The notes under the pieces are model-generated. The model saw only the letters and a list, made by a program, of their open reading frames with translations, was not told the DNA's origin and searched no databases. A program made the translations under genes and the position numbers. Shown in pieces: positions 32,390 to 35,035 of a stretch of DNA of 35,035 nt (position 1 is its first letter; each line of letters starts with the position of its first letter). The DNA comes from Alloprevotella tannerae (GTDB lineage Bacteria; Bacteroidota; Bacteroidia; Bacteroidales; Bacteroidaceae), in assembly GCA_015259125.1 (NCBI GenBank), contig JABZGR010000023.1, positions 1 through 35,035 on the forward strand, written 5' to 3'.

Positions 32390-32875
32390 ATGATTTCTAT
32401 TATTTGTGCCATCGCGCAAAATGGCGCTATTGGCTACGACAACCATTTACTTTATCGCCTCTCGGCGGACTTGAAGCGCTTCAAAGCCTTGACGTCGGGG
32501 CATACGGTCGTGATGGGCCGACGCACGTTTGAGTCGCTCCCCAAGGGGGCTTTGCCCAATCGGCGCAATATCGTACTCTCACGCACGGCTACGGCGTGGC
32601 CGAACACGGAGGTCTTCCCCTCACTGGACGAGGCCTTGGCAGCCTGCGCACCGAATGAGGAGGTCTTCATCATCGGCGGAGCGGCGGTCTACGAAGCGGC
32701 GCTCGAGCGGGCGGACCGTCTATGCTTGACGCTCATCGAGGCGACACCGGACAAGGCGGATACGTTCTTTCCGGATTATGATAAGGCAGCGTGGCGCGAA
32801 ACGCAGCGCGAGCATTACGCGGCCGATGAAAAGAACGAAGCAGATTTTACTTTTGTAGACTATATACGCAAATAA
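32390..32875 (+). CDS. folA: Dihydrofolate reductase
   Basis: A 161-aa NADPH-dependent reductase regenerating tetrahydrofolate; 4 bp from thyA and functionally coupled to it. The start at MISIICAIAQNGAIGYDN is the conserved N-terminus (the frame is open further upstream inside thyA). LLYRLSADLKRFKALTSGHTVVMGRRTFESLP carries the active-site acidic residue and the cofactor-binding segment. EVFIIGGAAVYEAAL is the conserved IIGG motif. Chromosomal type, with nothing pointing to an acquired resistance variant. Confidence 0.96.
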   Translation: MISIICAIAQNGAIGYDNHLLYRLSADLKRFKALTSGHTVVMGRRTFESLPKGALPNRRNIVLSRTATAWPNTEVFPSLDEALAACAPNEEVFIIGGAAVYEAALERADRLCLTLIEATPDKADTFFPDYDKAAWRETQREHYAADEKNEADFTFVDYIRK

Positions 32876-32894
32876 ACAGAGGACATTGACTGAT

Positions 32895-34646
32895 ATGAGA
32901 ATCTTATCTTTTATCTTGCTGGCGCTGTTTACGCTACCCGTCAGCACGAGCCACGCGCGGCCGGCAGCGGAGAAAGGGCCGGCAAAAATGAAGAACGTGC
33001 GTCTGAAAATTATTGAGACATCGGACGTGCACGGCAACTATTTTCCTTACGACTTTATGGACCGTAAGCCGGGCGTAGGGAGCTTGGCGCGCATCGAAAC
33101 CTATGTGAAGGGGGCGCGAAAGCAGATGGGCGCGGACAAGGTCTTGCTCCTCGACAACGGGGATATTTTGCAAGGACAGCCAACGGCTTACTACTATAAT
33201 TATATCGACACGACGTCGACGCACGCTTGCGCCGCAGTGCTCAACTATATGCGCTATGATGCGGCAGCAATGGGCAATCACGATGTGGAAACGGGACACG
33301 CGGTCTATGATCGTTGGGTGAGAGAGTGTAAATTTCCGATGCTCAGCGCCAATACGATTGAGGTAAAAACGGGAAAACCGTATTGGAAGCCTTATACGAT
33401 TATTCGTAAAGGCGGCGTGCGCATCGCTGTACTGGGTATGCTGACGCCGGGGATCCCGACGTGGCTCCCGGAAAACTTATGGCGCGGTTTGCGCTTCGAC
33501 GACCTTGTGCTTACGGCGCAAAAGTATATGCCGGAGATGCGCCGCCAAGCGGACCTCGTCGTGGGCTTGTTTCACAGCGGCGTAGGGCGCGAGGACGCCA
33601 CGGGGACGCTGAATGAAAACGCTTCGCTGCAAGTGGCGCGCGAAGTGCCGGGCTTCGACATTATTCTCTGTGGGCACGATCATCGACAGGCTTGCCGCAC
33701 GATTGCGAATAAGGAGGGCGGTATCGTGCAGATCTTAAACCCCGCAGCCAACGCGGGCTATGTGGCCGTGGCGGACGTGAGTTTCGATGCGCAGGGGCGC
33801 AAGACAATCACGGGAAGCATTGTCGATGTGCGCGACTTAGCACCGGATGCGGACTTCGTAAAGGAGTTTTCACCGCAGATTGAGGCGGTGAAGGCGTTTA
33901 CGGGTGCGGTGATCGGCTACAATAAAATAGCCATTGATACGCGGCCTTCTTTCTTTGGACCTTCGGCTTTTGTAGATTTTATTCACCAACTGCAAATGCG
34001 CATCTCGGGCGCATCACTTTCGTTTGCAGCACCCTTGACATTTGACGCGGAAATTCCGGCCGGAGAAATTCATATGAGTGATATGTTTAACCTTTACCGG
34101 TATGAGAACCAACTCTATACAATGCGACTCTCAGGAAAGGAAATCAAAGATTTCTTGGAATACAGTTATGCGAACTGGGCTAACACGATGCAGCAACCGA
34201 CAGACCACTTGCTGATTTTTAATCCGAAAACGATTGAGGCGAAAGAGACTTGGCAGCGCTTGGCGCACCCGAATTTCAATTTCGATTCTGCGGCGGGTTT
34301 GATTTACACGGTCGACGTGCGCCGCCCAAAAGGGGAAAAGGTGCACATCATCAGTTTGGCCAACGGCGAACCTTTTGATTTGGAGAAAAAAGATTATCTC
34401 GTGGCGGTCAATTCTTATCGCGGCAATGGCGGCGGCGGACTCTTGACGCAGGGGGCAGGCATCCCGAAAGAGGAATTGCCGAAACGCATCGTCAGAAGTA
34501 CGGACAAGGACTTGCGTTTCTACCTGATGCAGGAAATTAAACGCCAAGGCACGATCACCCCAAAAGCGCTAAACCAATGGAAGTTTGTGCCGGAAGACTG
34601 GGCCACGAAGGCCGCTCACGCGGATTCGCTCATTCTCTTCAAATAA
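32895..34646 (+). CDS. Secreted 5'-nucleotidase / 2',3'-cyclic phosphodiesterase family metallophosphoesterase
   Basis: A 583-aa exported enzyme of the UshA/CpdB superfamily. The chosen start is the ATG at 32895 (a TTG occurs three codons earlier); the signal peptide ends near SHARP (residue 23). Metal and active-site motifs: D44-V-H46 in SDVHGN, D87 to D90 in DNGDILQG, GNHD at 127-130, then LFHSGVG and CGHDHR further on. The C-terminal half has the 5'-nucleotidase C-terminal substrate-binding domain (RYENQLYTMRLSGKEIKDFLEYSY ... VNSYRGNGGGG). It likely releases nucleosides and phosphate in the periplasm; exact substrate choice cannot be read. It follows folA after 19 bp and may share its transcript. 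Confidence 0.9.
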   Translation: MRILSFILLALFTLPVSTSHARPAAEKGPAKMKNVRLKIIETSDVHGNYFPYDFMDRKPGVGSLARIETYVKGARKQMGADKVLLLDNGDILQGQPTAYYYNYIDTTSTHACAAVLNYMRYDAAAMGNHDVETGHAVYDRWVRECKFPMLSANTIEVKTGKPYWKPYTIIRKGGVRIAVLGMLTPGIPTWLPENLWRGLRFDDLVLTAQKYMPEMRRQADLVVGLFHSGVGREDATGTLNENASLQVAREVPGFDIILCGHDHRQACRTIANKEGGIVQILNPAANAGYVAVADVSFDAQGRKTITGSIVDVRDLAPDADFVKEFSPQIEAVKAFTGAVIGYNKIAIDTRPSFFGPSAFVDFIHQLQMRISGASLSFAAPLTFDAEIPAGEIHMSDMFNLYRYENQLYTMRLSGKEIKDFLEYSYANWANTMQQPTDHLLIFNPKTIEAKETWQRLAHPNFNFDSAAGLIYTVDVRRPKGEKVHIISLANGEPFDLEKKDYLVAVNSYRGNGGGGLLTQGAGIPKEELPKRIVRSTDKDLRFYLMQEIKRQGTITPKALNQWKFVPEDWATKAAHADSLILFK

Positions 34647-34833
34647 ACAGATAGGCGAAGGCATACATTATATATAAGGCGCCGCAAGGTCAACACGGCA
34701 TCAGCACTTGTGCGTCATCATTGGCAGTATTGGGGAGAGAAGCGCCGCAATCGCTTTTCTTCACCGCGCGAAAGAGACTTAAAAGCACTGCCATCCCGAC
34801 AAACTAAAGAGAAGGCCATAAAAAAAGCGTCTT
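34647..34833. other. Spacer between the nucleotidase gene and tRNA-Ser
   Basis: No open frame with protein character and no repeat array. The region before the tRNA promoter is mixed in composition. I see nothing else in it. Confidence 0.5.
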
Positions 34834-34868
34834 TTTGCCTGTTCTATGAAAAAATAGTGTTACTTTTG
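34834..34868 (+). promoter_or_regulatory. Candidate tRNA-Ser promoter
   Basis: TACTTTTG (34861-34868) matches TAnnTTTG; TTTG at 34834-34837 lies 23 bp upstream, slightly long for the usual 19-21 bp. Confidence 0.5.
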
Positions 34869-34906
34869 CGGCCGATTCCGCTATGCTAATCGGCCGCAAA
34901 CTTTTT
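34865..34906 (+). terminator. Terminator-like hairpin overlapping the tRNA-Ser promoter
   Basis: TTTGCGGCCGATT and AATCGGCCGCAAA form a perfect 13-bp stem with a 10-nt loop, then C and five T. It overlaps the -7 element at 34861-34868. It could terminate the nucleotidase transcript. Confidence 0.7.
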
Positions 34907-34945
34907 ATCGACAACGCATAGCAAACAAAGGATTCACAAAGCCAA

Positions 34946-35033
34946 GGAGAGGTGCTCGAGTGGCTGAAGAGGCACGCCTGGAAAGCGTGTAAACGTCAAA
35001 AGCGTTTCGGGGGTTCGAATCCCTCTCTCTCCG
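34946..35033 (+). tRNA. tRNA-Ser (anticodon GGA)
   Basis: An 88-nt cloverleaf with long variable arm, typical of serine. Acceptor GGAGAGG pairs with TCTCTCC (one G-U pair); discriminator is G. The anticodon stem CACGC/GCGTG encloses the loop CTGGAAA, anticodon GGA, reading UCC/UCU. The T arm has GGTTCGAATCC. The CCA end is not encoded. The gene ends two bases before the window does. Confidence 0.97.
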
Positions 35034-35035
35034 CT

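Noticed and set aside
32390..32875. Acquired trimethoprim-resistance dfr
   Set aside because: It is the usual thyA-folA pair with no mobile context.

Overview
The window comes from a Bacteroidales genome, probably a Prevotellaceae-like bacterium. The evidence is Bacteroidetes-style promoters (TAnnTTTG with TTTG/TTG about 20 bp upstream), AT-rich leaders mostly without Shine-Dalgarno sequences, an OprO/P-type porin, a carboxypeptidase-regulatory-domain TonB receptor, a PorT-like type IX secretion protein, and several secreted proteins ending in short type-A-like C-terminal sorting tails. The genus is inference. No integrase, transposase, phage gene or CRISPR array is visible.

Layout. 1-1.8 kb: two tandem minus-strand genes for small secreted proteins, separated and followed by an identical 66-bp stem-loop; the upstream copy is frameshifted exactly at a run of eight G. 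2.7-3.9 kb: a porin, divergent from aspartate ammonia-lyase (aspA). 5.8-8.1 kb: a YeiH-type transporter, then PorT and a 2[4Fe-4S] ferredoxin on the minus strand. 8.9-18.9 kb: two paralogous giant secreted adhesin-like proteins (1511 and 1514 aa), each with its own promoter and near-identical terminator. 19.6-20.8 kb: rplU-rpmA, then tsaE. 21.0-23.2 kb: the minus-strand pair glycyl-tRNA synthetase and an FKBP-type lipoprotein. 24.0-24.5 kb: hsp20 with a convincing sigma-54 promoter. 24.6-27.8 kb: a TonB-dependent receptor. 28.1-30.4 kb: a four-gene minus-strand operon of ECF sigma factor, anti-sigma-like membrane protein, small secreted protein and outer-membrane barrel. 31-34.6 kb: a YjbR-family gene divergent from thyA-folA, followed by a 5'-nucleotidase-family enzyme. 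The window ends in a complete tRNA-Ser(GGA).

The cell-envelope genes fit together as a secretion and surface theme: PorT is part of the export apparatus, and the four tail-bearing proteins look like cargo of that apparatus or a derivative of it. The housekeeping genes (rplU-rpmA, glyS, thyA-folA, tRNA-Ser) are ordinary.

The least explained signal is in the non-coding DNA. Six intergenic regions each carry a short array of 3-5 units with a period of 21-22 bp, close to two helical turns. Three arrays (13.6, 19.2 and 30.8 kb) keep an exact 22-bp period over four units and share a core of CTCACGAG or its reverse complement CTCGTGAG followed by GCAAACC and a T-run. A fourth (8.3 kb) is a shorter version. 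Two others (2.4 and 23.6 kb) have different sequences but the same period and palindromic character. They look like phased multi-site elements of unknown function.
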